Shown here: piece after piece, positions 1 to 11,309 of the stretch
Layout of the letters: each line of letters begins with the position of its first letter
Position numbering within the stretch: the first letter of the stretch is position 1
NCBI GenBank assembly: GCA_902729315.2
Contig: LR746272.1
Coordinates: 4,967,037-5,031,036 of the forward strand
From: Spirodela intermedia
Lineage: Eukaryota > Streptophyta > Magnoliopsida > Alismatales > Araceae
Direction: 5' to 3'
DNA length: 64,000 bases
Notes under the pieces: model-generated
What the model saw: only the letters and a program-made list of their open reading frames with translations
Told to the model about the DNA's origin: nothing
The model's database searches: none
Program-made: the position numbers and the translations under genes

Positions 1-1545
1 ATGCTCTATTTCCACAGCAAGATGACATGGCTTTCCAAAAATGAGACGAAATGGGGACATACCTATGGGATTTTTATAAGCTATTCTATAAGCCCATAAT
101 GCATCTTGTAATTTCGTGGGCCAATCTTTCCTATCTGGTCTAACTATTTTTCTCAAAATTCTCTGAATTTCTCTATTTGCTACTTCAGCTTGCCCATTTG
201 TTTGGGGATGATATGGAGTGGCTACTTTGTGGTGTACTCCATTCTTTTTTAACAGTTCCCTGAAATGTTTATTTGTAAAATGTGTTCCTCCATCACTAAT
301 AATCACTCTAGGACATCCAAATCTCGAAAAAATATTTTCCTACAAAAATTTCATCACGATTTTATGATCATTAGTTCTAGTAGGAATAGCTTCCACCCAC
401 TTCGACACATAATCAACAGCAAGCAAAATATATTCATATTTTTCAGCTGATGGGAAAGGACCCATGAAATCTATTCCCCATACATCAAAAATTTCGACTA
501 CTGACATGTTACTCATGGGCATTTCATATTTTTTACTCATGTTACCTATAGATTGGCATGAAATACATGTTCTACTAAATTCTATAGAATCTCTAATGAT
601 TGTAGGCCAATAAAAACCACACTGAAAAATTTTTGCAATTGTTTTTCGTCCAGAGAAATGTCCTCCACAGTTAGATGAATGGCACATGTTAATAATGCTA
701 TGATATTCTTCTTCAAGAACACATCTCCTTAAAATTTGATCATTGCCCAAGTAATATAAATCAGGATCATGCCAAAAATAATTTCTAATCTTAGAAAAGA
801 AATGATTTTTTATGTTCTTATCCCACTGTTCTAGAGTTTTTCCAGAAACCAGAAAATTAACAATATGTGCATACCATGGTGATGGTTGATGTTGAGCTGC
901 CATCAATTGTTCATCTAGAAATGCATCTTGTAAAGGTGCTGCATTTATTCCTGTATCACTTAATCTAGAAAGATGGTCAGCAAAAACATTCTTGAAACCT
1001 TTTTTATCTTTTATTTCTAAGTCAAATTTTTGTAACAATAAAATCCATCTTAATAAATGTGGCTTTGCATCTTTCTTATTTAACAGATATTTTAATGCTG
1101 CATGATCAGTATAAATAATAATTTTAGCTCTCAAAATATATGATCTAAACTTTTCTAACGAAAATACTACAACTAACAACTCCTTTTCAGTCATGGTATA
1201 ATTTAATTGAGCATCGAATATAGTTTTACTAGCATATGAAATTACTATGGGTTTTGACTCTTTTGTTTGTCCTAGAACGGCCCCCACTGCATAATTCGAT
1301 GCATCACACATTATTTCAAAGGGAAGGGACCAATCAGGAGCTTGTAAAATGGGTGCCTTAGTAAGTAATCTTTTTATTTCAGAAAAAGACTCAAAACATT
1401 TTTCATCAAAATTAAAAGGCACATCTTTAGATAATAGCATGGTGAGAGGTTTAAAAATTTTTGAAAAATCTTGAATAAATTTTCTGTAATAACCTGCATG
1501 ACCTAAGAAAGATATAATCTGTTTTACTAAATTCGGAGGTTTCAT
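1..1545 (-). pseudogene. pol: RNase H and integrase domains of element 1 pol (broken, runs off window)
   Basis: Residues 1-30 after the frameshift are the end of the RT connection (NVKQI-like block, FLGHAGYYRKF). The RNase H domain follows, with acidic residues D81 (CDAS), E122 (TEKEL), D147 (YTDHA) and D190 (FADHLSRL). The integrase zinc-binding HHCC is H289, H296, C327, C330. The first catalytic Asp of the integrase core is D359 (WGIDFMGPFP). An in-frame TAG at 342-340 (ancestral CAG) interrupts the core. Beyond it the same frame stays open to base 1 and carries the second Asp (ISDGGTHF) and the Glu (GQAEVANRE), so the DDE triad is present but split by the stop. The frame relative to RT is offset at about 1545, best explained by one lost base. 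Nonfunctional as it stands. Confidence 0.93.
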
Positions 1546-2621
1546 TTAGATATAATAGCAATTTTTGCTCTATCCACCTCTAAACCCTTTTCACTCACAA
1601 TATAACCCAACACAACTCCCTCTTTAACCATAAAATGTGATTTCTCCCAACTCAAAACTAATTTTTTCTCTATGCATTTCTCAAGTACATGCTGTAAATG
1701 ATTTAAGCATTCATCAAATGATTCACCGAAAACAAAAAAATCGTCCATAAAAATTTCCATGTATTTTCCAATCATATCAGAAAAAATAGACAGCATACAT
1801 CTTTGAAATGTGGCTGGAGCATTACACAGACCAAAAGGCATGCGTTTAAAAGCAAAAGTACCAAATGGACAAGTGAAAGTTGTTTTTCCTTGATCTAAAG
1901 GGTTTATATAAATTTGATTATAACCAGAGTATCCATCCAGAAAACAAAAAAAGTTTTTTCCAGCTAATTTTTCTAGAATTTGATTAGTAAATGATAGGGG
2001 AAAATGATCTTTTCTAGTAATTGAATTTAATTTTCTATAATCAATGCAAACTCTCCAACCAATAGTTAGTCTTGTTTGTATTTCATCCCCATTTTCGTTT
2101 TTTATAATCGTGATCCCTATTTTTTTTGGCACTACTTGTGTAGGACTAACCCATTTGCTATCTGAAATAGGGTAAATAATATCAGCAGCCAGCCACTTTA
2201 AAATTTCTTTTTTTACAATTTCCATCATGTTAGGATTTAATCTTCGTTGTGGTTCCCTACTAGTTCTAGCCCCCTCCTCTAAATATATATTATGCATGCA
2301 TACTCTCATATCAATGCCCCTTAGATCGCTCATTTTCTGGCCCATAGCCTTCTTACTTTTTCGAAGTATATCTAATAATTCTTCTTCCTATTCATTACTC
2401 AAATCAACTGCAATAATAATAGGAAATGAATTACTTTCCTCCAAAAACATATATTTTAAACTAGAGGGAAGAGGTTTCAACTCTAAATTCAGATGATCTT
2501 CTTCTTTCTTTTCTTCTAAATTTATATTCTCTTTTTCCTCTAATTCTTCCAGCACATAGTCATCAATAACATCTAGATCATCAAAATCATCTAGAAGATC
2601 TATGGTATGACAATCATATAC
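1542..2621 (-). pseudogene. pol: Reverse transcriptase domain of element 1 pol (broken)
   Basis: The block after the methionine at 2345 reads like Athila-clade RT: EGARTSREPQRRLNP, then WVSPTQVVPKK, GWRVCIDYRKLN, the first catalytic Asp in FCFLDGYSGY (D137), CPFGTFAFKRMPFGLCNAPATFQRC, and the FMDDF box (199-203), the clade's version of YXDD. The upstream stretch 2621-2346 is in the same frame and holds an acidic linker with many E and D residues. It contains an in-frame TAG at 2390-2388, consistent with a former CAG. Frame is lost at about 1545, where RNase H continues one base out of phase. All key RT residues visible are intact, so the damage is confined to stops and the frameshift. Confidence 0.93.
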
Positions 2622-3479
2622 TTAGGATTTCTTAAGATCATTTGATACCTCAAAAATTTTAATTTCTATTGATTGATCTCCACATGAAATTTTCACAATA
2701 CCTGTGGGAAAATCAATATTCATCTTTGCTGTATGCAAAAATGGTCTCCTTAGGATGATTGGTGTATCATAAAATTGTCCATTAAAATCCATTTCCAGCA
2801 CTACAAAATCAGCTAGAAATTTATACCCTTTAACTGTCACTATCACATTTTCTAAAATACCTTTTGGATGTTTTATGGATCTATCAGCAAATTGTAAGGT
2901 AACAGTAGAAGGTTTAAGATCAGAAATATTAAATTTATCACAAATACTTGCAGGTAATAAATTAATACTAGCACTGGTGTCAAGTAATGCATTCTGAAAA
3001 ATGAATCCACCAATATCACACAAAGTTAAAGGGGCACCTGTATCTCTCAATTTAAATGGTAATTGATTTAATAATAATGCACTAGCATGCATAGATAATT
3101 TTTCTACTCTAGGTGTCCATTTTGGTATACACATTTCTTTCAAAACTCTAGCATATTCAGGAATATGTTCAATGGCAGTGAGTAAAGGAAGACTAATTTG
3201 CATATCTTGTAAAATTTTCTTTATTTCTTGATTGTGTTCCTTTTTCTTTCTTTGTCTAGGCTCTAGAGCTTTAGGAAATGGAATGGTTGTCCTCTCTTTC
3301 GAAATTTCTTTGGTAGAATCTATAAAATCCTCTTCTACTCCTATTTGATTTTGTTTTGGGTTGTCCACGTTTTCTTTTTCTTCTAATGTTTGGGGATAAG
3401 GATCAGGTAAGATCTTACCACTCCTTAATGCATTCACTATCCTAACATTTTCATTTCGTGGGTTTTTTCCTAGATTCAT
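2622..3479 (-). pseudogene. Aspartic protease region of element 1 polyprotein (broken)
   Basis: A retropepsin-like protease lies in the second half. The active-site motif is ALLDTSASINLLP with Asp at residue 167, and the flap/second-half motif reads IILRRPFLHTAKMNID, where most relatives have a Gly in place of the first Arg of RRPFL. The first 30 residues (NPRNENVR...LPDPYPQTLEE) are homologous to the same point in elements 2 and 3; after that the sequences are unrelated, so this is where pol was lost in the small elements. The frame is shared with gag upstream and RT downstream. A TAA at 2624-2622 ends this piece, probably a former CAA. The region between is a basic linker (RQRKKKEH). Confidence 0.9.
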
Positions 3480-4880
3480 GCTAGTAGACTCCCCATGCTG
3501 AAATCCTATTGTTGGGCGGTTCCCTGGATTTTCTATGGGCTGACTAGGTAGTTGTTCCTCTTCTCTCTTATTCCCAAGGGCCTCTATAATTTGTTTCTAG
3601 TGCTGCATCATTTGATTCATAGTTTGTTGCTTCATTTGGCTCATTTACTACATCATTTCCATAGCATCAGGTTGGGTTTGAGAGGGCTGATTTTTCTGAA
3701 ATCTATTTTCTTGTTTTGGACGAAATTCAGAGTTTGAATTGGGTCTAAGTGCTTCTGGATTTTGAATATTATTTGGGTCTCTCCATGAAAAATTATTCCT
3801 CCAATTAGGATTATAAGAATTTGAAAAATGTTCCCTATTTCTATTAAAACCGTGAACTACTTGCACTTGTTCTTGCATAGGGTGAAATGATTGATCTAAA
3901 TTATAACATTGAAATTCAAAATAATCATTTTCACCATACATAGGACATGTACTATTCGAATTAAATTGAGGGTTAAAAGGCTTTCTAATATTGTCAATAA
4001 GTAAATTAATTTTTTCTAATCTTTGATTAATCTGATTAACCTCATTTCTAAGTTTAGAATCATCATCATGATGCAATTCATAAATTCTTCTCTTCTTATC
4101 CCTGTCATATAATTCAAAAGAGGCTTAATCTCTAGAATTTTCACTTAAATTCTCATAAAGATTGTAAATCTCATCAGGCATTTTCTCCATAAAAGCTCCT
4201 CCACATATAGAATCAACCATATTTCTATGTTGTTCTAATAATCTATCATAAAAAATTCTATTGAGCTGCCACTTGGGTATAGCATGATGAGGACACTTTC
4301 TAAGTAAATCCTTGAATTTTTCCCATGTCTCATGCAAAGTTTCTCTTGGTCTTTGAGAAAAACTCCATATATGTTTTCTCATATTTTGAGTTTTTCTTAA
4401 GGGATAAAATTTTCGAAGAAAGGCCTGTTCTATATCTTTCTAGCTAGTTAATTCTCTATCTAATGTGGATAGCCAATGACTAGCTTTGTCCCTAAGTGTA
4501 TGAGGGAATAATTTCATCTTAATAATTTTTGATGTAACTTGAGGAAGATTAACTAAATCATAGACCATATGAAATTTTTCTAAGTGCTGATGAGGTTCCT
4601 CTAAAGGCAATCCATGAAAATTAGGGAACATTTGAAAAATTCCTGGATTTATTTTGAATTTAATAGTGGGTGCTAATGAGACTCTAATATTAGATGCTCT
4701 TTGAAATGAATTAGGGATATAATGATTTTTCATGGCCATAGGATTGTTCTCAGTTTGACCTGTAGTTCCTTCAAGATCCATCAAAATTAATTTTTCTTTC
4801 GGATTTTTATTTTTGAATGAAATAATGAAAGGATTTTCTAGCCTTGGATGCAAGGATCTTCTACCATGCATAAAAATCAA
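3480..4880 (-). pseudogene. gag: gag of element 1 (broken by several stops)
   Basis: The Athila-type gag core is clear: NFHGLPLEEPHQHLEKFHMV followed by LRDKASHWLSTL, then the ETLHETWEKFKDLLRKCPHH block. Next come a coiled N/Q-rich region, a zinc-knuckle-like stretch (CPMYGENDYFEFQC) and a Met/Gln-rich repeat (MMQQ). One frame runs throughout but is stopped at 4442-4440 (TGG to TAG), 4127-4125 (CAA to TAA), 3650-3645 (CAG and CAA to TAG and TAA) and once more near 3598 (CAG to TAG). The knuckle has Tyr where the second Cys and the His should be. The start is at 4880 or an internal Met such as the one before DLEGTTGQ; the sequence does not decide. Elements 2 and 3 carry closely related gag genes. 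Confidence 0.92.
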
Positions 4881-5061
4881 TAAATTAAAGGGAAAAATTT
4901 AGTAACTGTTACCCACCTTCAGGATGCTCCAGTCCTTGTCGTGCTTCTTTTCGTTCCCTTTTTCTAATAAAAATTGACAAAAAGAAAATAAAACAAGAGT
5001 TAAGTTTTTTTTTGTGTATATTAAGAGAAAAATAGAAAAACACTAAATATTATGCAATACA

Positions 5062-5079
5062 TCCCCGGCAACGGCACCA
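5062..5079 (-). other. Primer-binding site of element 1
   Basis: On the minus strand this reads TGGTGCCGTTGCCGGGGA, five or six bases inside the 5' LTR end. It matches the 18-nt site typical of Athila/Tat elements, thought to be primed by tRNA-Asp. It fixes the orientation of the element and the inner edge of the LTR at 5085. Confidence 0.88.
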
Positions 5080-5084
5080 AAATT

Positions 5085-6348
5085 TGACGTGACTCAGTCG
5101 TTGTATATTAAATCACGCAAATATAAAATTTATAAAACTAGAAAATACGAATTTTTAGATATTTAGAAGTATTTATAAATAAATATATCAATTATAATTC
5201 AATCAAAATTCCAAAAATAACAATAATTTTCCAAGTTTATCATAGGGATGTAATATAATATCTGGTAATTATTCAGAAATTTTCTCAATGAATATGATTT
5301 TCTTACGAATTTAATACTAGGAAATAAAAAGGAAATATATTTAAAATTCACAAAAAAAAAGGAAATAAGGGTGCGGATGTCAGGATGATGTCAGCGCCTG
5401 GTGAACGCGAATCAGGCAAAAATAGAGTTCTACCCGACAATTCTTACGTAAGCGATTACATACAACTTAATTAATCAAATTAAGATTTGTAAAAGCCGGA
5501 AGAATCATAATTGAACGAAGCATAGTTTGGTAAATTAAAATCACACAGAGTATCACTAAATGAAGCGTAAATTAAATTGAAAGCAGAAAAATAGAGTTCT
5601 GGCATCGCGACGGCGATGCGTCGGTGATGCACCGGAATCTTGAGCGTTCGAGAGGATCGTCGTGCAGTGTCCACGGCCTCGAAGGCTCTCCTTGGACAAA
5701 GACAATGTGGGCAATCTCTAGATCTTCTCGCGAAGTCTAGAGATCAATGAAGTGGGTTGTCGAATTGTCTCTGGCAGCTGTAACTCGGTGGAGCGAAAAA
5801 GCAGCGACTTTATGGCTCTCCGGCAGCTGTCACCTGACGGAGAGGTGCCTCTTTTGAGGAAGGTGTGACGGGGGTTTAGTCCCACATTGGTTGTATGCCA
5901 ATTTTTTGGACGAATATATAGTAATGTTAGCTTTGTAAGCAAAGTCTCTTCTCTCACATGTACGACCACTCCTTGCCCCACAGCCGGCTGGCCACTAGTG
6001 ACGTGGAAGGGGAGTGGCATACGTGTGCCCTGTCAGTCCCCAAGCCAAGCTACTCGAGCCCCTACTTGCGGCTTACTCACCGACTGCACTTCCGACCTGC
6101 TTGCGCGCCCGGCTGGCCGACAAGTCCCCCCATTTTTGCAATATTTTTATTTTTATTTCTTGTTCTTCATTTATCTCAAAGTAAGACTGTAAAAATCATA
6201 TAAAATCACATAATTACCCAAAAATTCACGTTAATCAATTGAAAACAAAAAATCATTCTTTAACACAAATATAAGTCTATTTATCATGAGTTAAGGCTAA
6301 AACTATATTATTTACTAATTATTAACTCATGATAATGAAGACTTATCA
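5085..6348 (-). repeat. 5' LTR of element 1 (family A, internally deleted)
   Basis: It runs from TGACGTGACTCAG (LTR 3' end, inverted) to GACTTATCA (LTR 5' end, inverted). It is about 350 bp shorter than full family A LTRs because roughly 377 bp are missing at about 5850, between GACGGAGAGG and GCCTCTTTTGAGG. The antisense promoter module survives: USE-like GTCCCACATTG at 5879-5889, 25 bp, TATATA at 5915-5920, and a T run at 6133-6137. The next five bases, AGCAA, should be one half of the target duplication; the other half lies outside the window. Confidence 0.9.
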
Positions 6349-6435
6349 AGCAACTATCACCTGACAGAGAGAAACTGGATGGAGGTGGGGCGCATGTCAA
6401 GGAGCTTCATCCTCACGTCTGTGCAGTAAGAGGAG

Positions 6436-8027
6436 TGACGTGACTCAGTCGTTGTATGTTAAATCACGCAAATATAAAATTTATAAAACTAGAAAATATG
6501 AATTTTTGGATATTTAGAAGTATTTCAAAATAAATATATCAATTATAATTCAATACAAATTCCAAAAATAGCAGTAATTTTCTAGGTCAATCACAAGGAT
6601 GTAATATAATATCTAGTAATTATTCAGAATTTTTCTCAATGAATACGATTTTCTTACGAATTTTATACTAGGAAATAAAAAAGAAATATATTTAAAATTC
6701 TCAAAAAAAAAAGGAAATAAGGGTGCGGGCGTTAGGATGACGTCAGCGCCCGGCGAACGCGAATCAGGCAGAAACAGAGTTCCACCCGATGATTCTTACG
6801 TAAGCGATTACAGACGACTTAATTAATCAAATTAAGATTTGTAAAAGCCGGAAGAATCATAATTTAACGAAGTATAGTTTGGTAAATTAAAATCACACAA
6901 AGTATCACTAAATAAAGCATAAATTAAATTGATGCACCGGAATCCTAAGCGTTCGGGAGGATCGTCGTGCAATGTCCACGGCCTCGAAGGCTCTGCTTGG
7001 ACAAAGACGACGTGGGCAATCTCTAGATCTTCTCGCGAAGTCTAGAGATCAATGAAGTGGGTCGTCGAATCGTCTCCGGCGGCTGTCACCCGGCGGAGCG
7101 GAAAAACGACGACTTTGTGGCTCTCCGGTGGCTGTCACCCGACGGAGAGGAGCTGGATGGAGGTGGGGCGCATGTCAGGGAGCTTCATCCTCAGGTCCGC
7201 GCAGCAAGAGGAGGCTCTTCATCACATCTGGTACGCTCTCAAGAGGTGGCGACTGGTCTCCCGGCGGATCGTCCTCTTCCCGACGACGGCTTGTTTGTCG
7301 ATCAATCGGAGATGATTTACTCGATGGATTCACGATCCTTTTATCGCAAATCGTTCAGCAATTTTAGTAGCAATGCTCTGCGAATCGCGTTGACGAGATT
7401 TTCGCCGATGATCCAACGATTTTCATTGCTTAATCCTTCACCGGCGATCTGCAGGAAAGTCGCGATAATCAGATAAAAATATATGAATTTTGACTCTGGG
7501 AGGATTCGAACCCGCGCCGGTCGCCCCCGCCTCTTCTGAGGAAGGTGTGGGTTTAGTCCCACATCGGTTGTACGCCGAGTTTTCAGGCGAATATATAGTA
7601 ATGTTAGATTTGTGAGCAAAGTCCCTTCTCTCGCGTGTACGACCACTCCTTGCCCCACAGCCGGCTGGCCACCGGTGACGTGGAAGGGGAGTGGCGTACG
7701 CGTGCCTGTCAGTCCCCAAGCCAAGCCGCTCGAGCCCCTGCTCGCGGCTTACTCCCCGACTGTGCTTCCGACCCACTTGCGGGCACGGCTGGCTGGCGGG
7801 TCCTCCCCCATTTTTGCAATATTTTTATTTTTATTTCTTCTTCTTCATTTATCTCAAAAGTAAGACTGTAAAAATCGTATAAAATCACATAATTACCCAA
7901 AAATTCACGTTAATCAATTGAAAACCAAAAATCATTCTTTAACACAAATATAAGTCTATTTATCATGAGTTAAGGTTAAAACTATATTATTTACTAATTA
8001 TTAACTCATGATAATGAAGACTTATCA
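6436..8027 (-). repeat. L2: solo family A LTR with perfect target duplication
   Basis: A complete 1592-bp LTR, TGACGTGACTCAG to GACTTATCA, flanked by AGGAG at 6431-6435 and 8028-8032. There is no internal region, so it is a solo LTR, presumably left by LTR-LTR recombination. It carries the best antisense USE/TATA module of the window. Confidence 0.95.
7556..7815 (+). promoter_or_regulatory. Antisense USE-TATA module and predicted Pol III-type transcript in L2
   Basis: Seen: GTCCCACATCG at 7556-7566 is a perfect match to the plant snRNA upstream sequence element RTCCCACATCG. Exactly 25 bp follow, then TATATA at 7592-7597. About 190 bp of GC-rich sequence follow, ending at TTTTT (7811-7815) with more T runs just after. 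Known: in plant snRNA genes a USE-TATA distance of about 24-26 bp selects RNA polymerase III (U6, U3), while about 34 bp selects polymerase II. Inferred: a start near 7620 and an RNA of roughly 190 nt, antisense to the retrotransposon. The body can fold: CCACTCC near 7648 pairs with GGAGTGG about 45 bases on. I do not recognise the RNA as U3, U6, 7SL or MRP. Confidence 0.6.
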
Positions 8028-8849
8028 AGGAGGCTCTTCATCGCATCTAGTATGCTCTCAGGAAGTGGCAACTCGTCTCCTGGCGAATTGTCCTCTTCTC
8101 GACGATGGCTTGTTCGTCAATCAGTCGGAGATAATTTACTCGATGGATTCGCATTCCTTTTATCAAAAATCATTTAGCAATTTTAGCAGCAATACTCCAC
8201 GAATTGCATTGATGAGATTTTTACCGATGATTTGACGATTCTAGTTGCTTAATCCTTCACTGACGATCTATAAGAAAGTTTTGATAATCAAATAAAAATA
8301 TATGATTTTTGACTCTAGGAGGATTCGAACTCATGCCGGTTGCCTGCCCTTTCTAGGGAAGGTGACGCAAGTTTAGGCCCACATCAGTTGTGCACTGATT
8401 TTTTGGGTGAATATATACTAATGTTTCATTCCTAAGCAAGTCCCTTCTCTCGCGTGTATCACCACTCCTTGCCCCATAGCCGACTGGCCACTAGTGACGT
8501 GGAAGGGGAGTGGCACACACTTGCCCATATTGGTCCAAGCCACTCGAACCCCTACTCGCGGCTACTCCCCAACTAAGCTTTCGACCCGCTTGCAGGCCCG
8601 GCTGGTCGGCGGGTTCAACTCATTTGTCTTTTTTTTATTTTTCTATTTCTTATTCTTCATTTATCTCAAAAGCAAGACTATAAAAATCATATCAATTCAT
8701 GTAAAATCACATAATTATCCAAAAATTCACATTAATCAATTAAAAACTACTTTTCACACTTTAACATAAATATAAGTCTATTTATCATGAGTTAAGGTTA
8801 AAACTATATTATTTACTAATTATTAACTCATGATAATGAAGACTTATCA

Positions 8850-11309
8850 ATATTCATCTGAAAAATCGATGCACAACTAATGTGGGACTAAACATGCATC
8901 ACTTTCCCTAGAAAGGGCAGGGCAATTGGTGCAGGTTCGAATCCTCCTAGAGCCAAAAATCATATATTTTTATCTAATTATCGTGACTTTCCTACAGATC
9001 GCTAGTGAAGGATTAAGCAACTAGAATTGTTGGATCATTGGTGAAAATTTCGTCAACACAATTCATGGAGCATTATTACAAAAATTGCTGAATGATTCGC
9101 GATAAAAGGATTGCTAATCCATTGAGTAAATCTCTTAGATTGATCGACAAACAAGCCGTCGTTGAGAAGAGGACGATCCGCCGGGAGATGAGTTACCACC
9201 TCTTAAGAGCGTACCAGATGCAATGAAGAGCCTCTTCTTGCTGCACAAACCTGAGGATGAAGCTCCCTAACACACATCCCACCTCCATCCAACTCCTATC
9301 CGTCAGGTGACAGCCGCCAGGGAGCTGCAAAGTTGTCATTTTTCCACTCTGCTAGGTGACAGCCGCTAGAGACGATTCGATGGCCCACTTCATTGATCTC
9401 TAGACTTCGCAAGGAGATCTAGAAATTGCCCACATCATCCTTGTACAAAGAGAGCCTTTGAGGCTGTGGACACTATATGACGATTAATAAGTCTTCATTA
9501 TCATGAGTTAATAATTAGTAAATAATATAGGTTTAGCCTTAACTCATGATAAATAGACTTATATTTGTGTTAAAGTATGATATGTCATTTTTAATTAATT
9601 AATGTGAATTTTTGGGTAATTATGTGATTTTATACAATTTGTATAGTCATAATTTTGAGAAAAATGAAGAATAAGAAATAAAAATATTGCAAAATAGGGA
9701 GACCTGCCTACCAGTCGGGCCCGCAAGTGAGTCGGAAGCGTAGTCGGGGAGTAACCGCGAGTAGGGGTTTGAGCGGCTTGGCTTGGACCGATAGGGGCAT
9801 GTGTGCGCCACTCCCCTTCCACGTCACCGGTGGCCAGCCGACTGTGGGGCAAGGAGTGGTCGTACACGCGAGAGTACTGACTTTGCTTATAAAGCTAACA
9901 TTACTATATATTCGCTCGAAAAATCAGCGCACAACCGATGTGGGACTAAACCCACGTCACACCTTCCTCATAGGTAGGCAACCGGCGAGGGTTTGAATCC
10001 TCCCAAAGTCAAAATTCATATATTTTTATCGGATTATCGTGACTTTCTTGTGGATCGCTGGTGAAGGATTAAGCAACGAGAATTGTTGGATCATCGACGA
10101 AAATCTCATCAATGCGATTCACAGAGCATTGCTACTAAAATTGCTGAATGATTCGCAATAAAAGGATTGCAATCCATCGAGTAAATCATCTTCGATTGAT
10201 CGACGAACAAGCCGTTGTCGGGAAGAGGATGATCCATCGGAAGACGAGTTGCCACCTTCTAAGAGCGTACCAAATGCGATGAAGAGCCTCCTCTTGCTGC
10301 ATGGACCTGAAGATGAAGCTCCCTGACATGCGCCCCACCTCCATCCAGCTCCTCTTCGTCGGGTGACAACTACCGGAGAGCCGCAAAGTCACCGTTTTTC
10401 CGCTCCACTAGGTGACAGCTGCCGGAGACGATTCGATGACCCACTTCATTAATCTCTAGACTTCGTGAGAAGATCTAGAGATTGCCCACATCGTCTTTGT
10501 CTATGGAGAGCCTTCGAGACTGTAGACATTGCATGACGATCCTCCCAAACGTTCAAGATTCTAGTGCATCACTGACACATCGCCGTCGCAACGCCGAAAC
10601 TCTATTTTCTTGCTTTCAATTTACGTTATGCTTCATTTAGTGATAGTTTTTATGTTTTTAAGTTACCAAAATATACTTTGTTCAATTACGATTCTTCTAG
10701 CTTTTACAGATCTTAATTTGATTAATTAAATCATCTGTAATCGCTTACGCAAGAATCATCAGGCGGAACTTTGTTTCTGCCCGATTCGCATCCGCCGAGC
10801 ACTGACATCATCTCGACATCCGCACCCTTATTTCCCTTTTTTTCGTGAATTTTAAATATATTTCCTTTTTATTTTCTAATATAAAATTCATAGAAAATCG
10901 TATTCATTGAGAAAAATTCTGAATAATTACCAGATATTATATTACATCCCTGTGATTGACCAAAAAAATTACCACTATTTTTAAAATTTTTATTGAATTA
11001 TAATTGTTATATTTATTGATAAATACTTCTAAATATCTGAAAAATTGTATTTTCTAGTTTTATAAATTTTACATTTGCGTGATTTAAGATACAATGACTG
11101 AGTCATGTCATCGATCCTCTCAAACACTCAAGATTCTGATGCATCGCCGATGCATCACCGTTGCAACGCCGAAACTCTGTTTTCTTGCTTTCAACTTACT
11201 TTACTCTTCATTTAGTGATAATTTGTGTGAGTTTAATTTACCAAAATATATTTTGTTCAATTACAATTCTTCCCACTTTAATAGATCTTAATTTGATTAA
11301 TTAAGAAAT
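8850..11309 (+). repeat. L4: family A LTR fragment, split by L5
   Basis: Plus-oriented LTR sequence runs from 8850 (ATATTCATCTGAAAAATCG, mid-LTR) to 9484 and resumes at 11111 (or 11116 after the target duplication) to about 11309. Its 5' half is missing because L3 is inserted at an ATATT target and the rest lies left of the window. Its last 300-400 bp are missing after AATTTGATTAATTAAG. It is CpG-poor and diverged, so it is among the older copies. Confidence 0.82.
9485..11110 (+). repeat. L5: solo family A LTR inserted in L4
   Basis: A complete 1626-bp LTR from TAATAAGTCTTC (first dinucleotide mutated from TG) to GACTGAGTCATGTCA. It is flanked by ACGAT (9480-9484) and TCGAT (11111-11115), a target duplication with one mismatch. 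On both sides the host LTR L4 continues in the same orientation and register. Confidence 0.88.

Larger units (their letters stand above)
1..6348 (-). mobile_element. Element 1: Athila-type Ty3/gypsy retrotransposon, partial
   Basis: Minus-strand LTR retrotransposon whose 3' part (end of integrase, 3' region, 3' LTR) lies left of the window. Reading right to left there is a 5' LTR (6348-5085), a PBS (5079-5062), then gag, protease, reverse transcriptase, RNase H and integrase in that order, which is Ty3/gypsy order. The RT and gag wording and the PBS type place it in the Athila/Tat lineage. Gag through RT share one frame, so the ancestral product was a single long polyprotein; it is now cut by several stops and one frameshift. 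The element sits inside another LTR of its own family (6349-8849). It is the only copy in the window with pol. Confidence 0.93.
6349..8849 (-). repeat. L3: family A LTR, split by element 1 and by solo LTR L2
   Basis: The pieces 6349-6435 and 8033-8849 join into one continuous minus-oriented LTR once L2 is removed. The 3' part of this LTR is missing on the left because element 1 is inserted there and its far side is outside the window. The LTR 5' end (GACTTATCA) is at 8849. The USE-like box (GGCCCACATCA) is at 8376-8386, again 25 bp from TATATA. Confidence 0.85.

Noticed and set aside
2227-2496. Plus-strand 89-codon frame opposite the RT
   Set aside because: Shadow of the minus-strand pol frame.
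7600-7815. Antisense module body as a known ncRNA (U3, U6, 7SL, MRP)
   Set aside because: I find none of the conserved boxes of these RNAs; only the promoter layout is shared.
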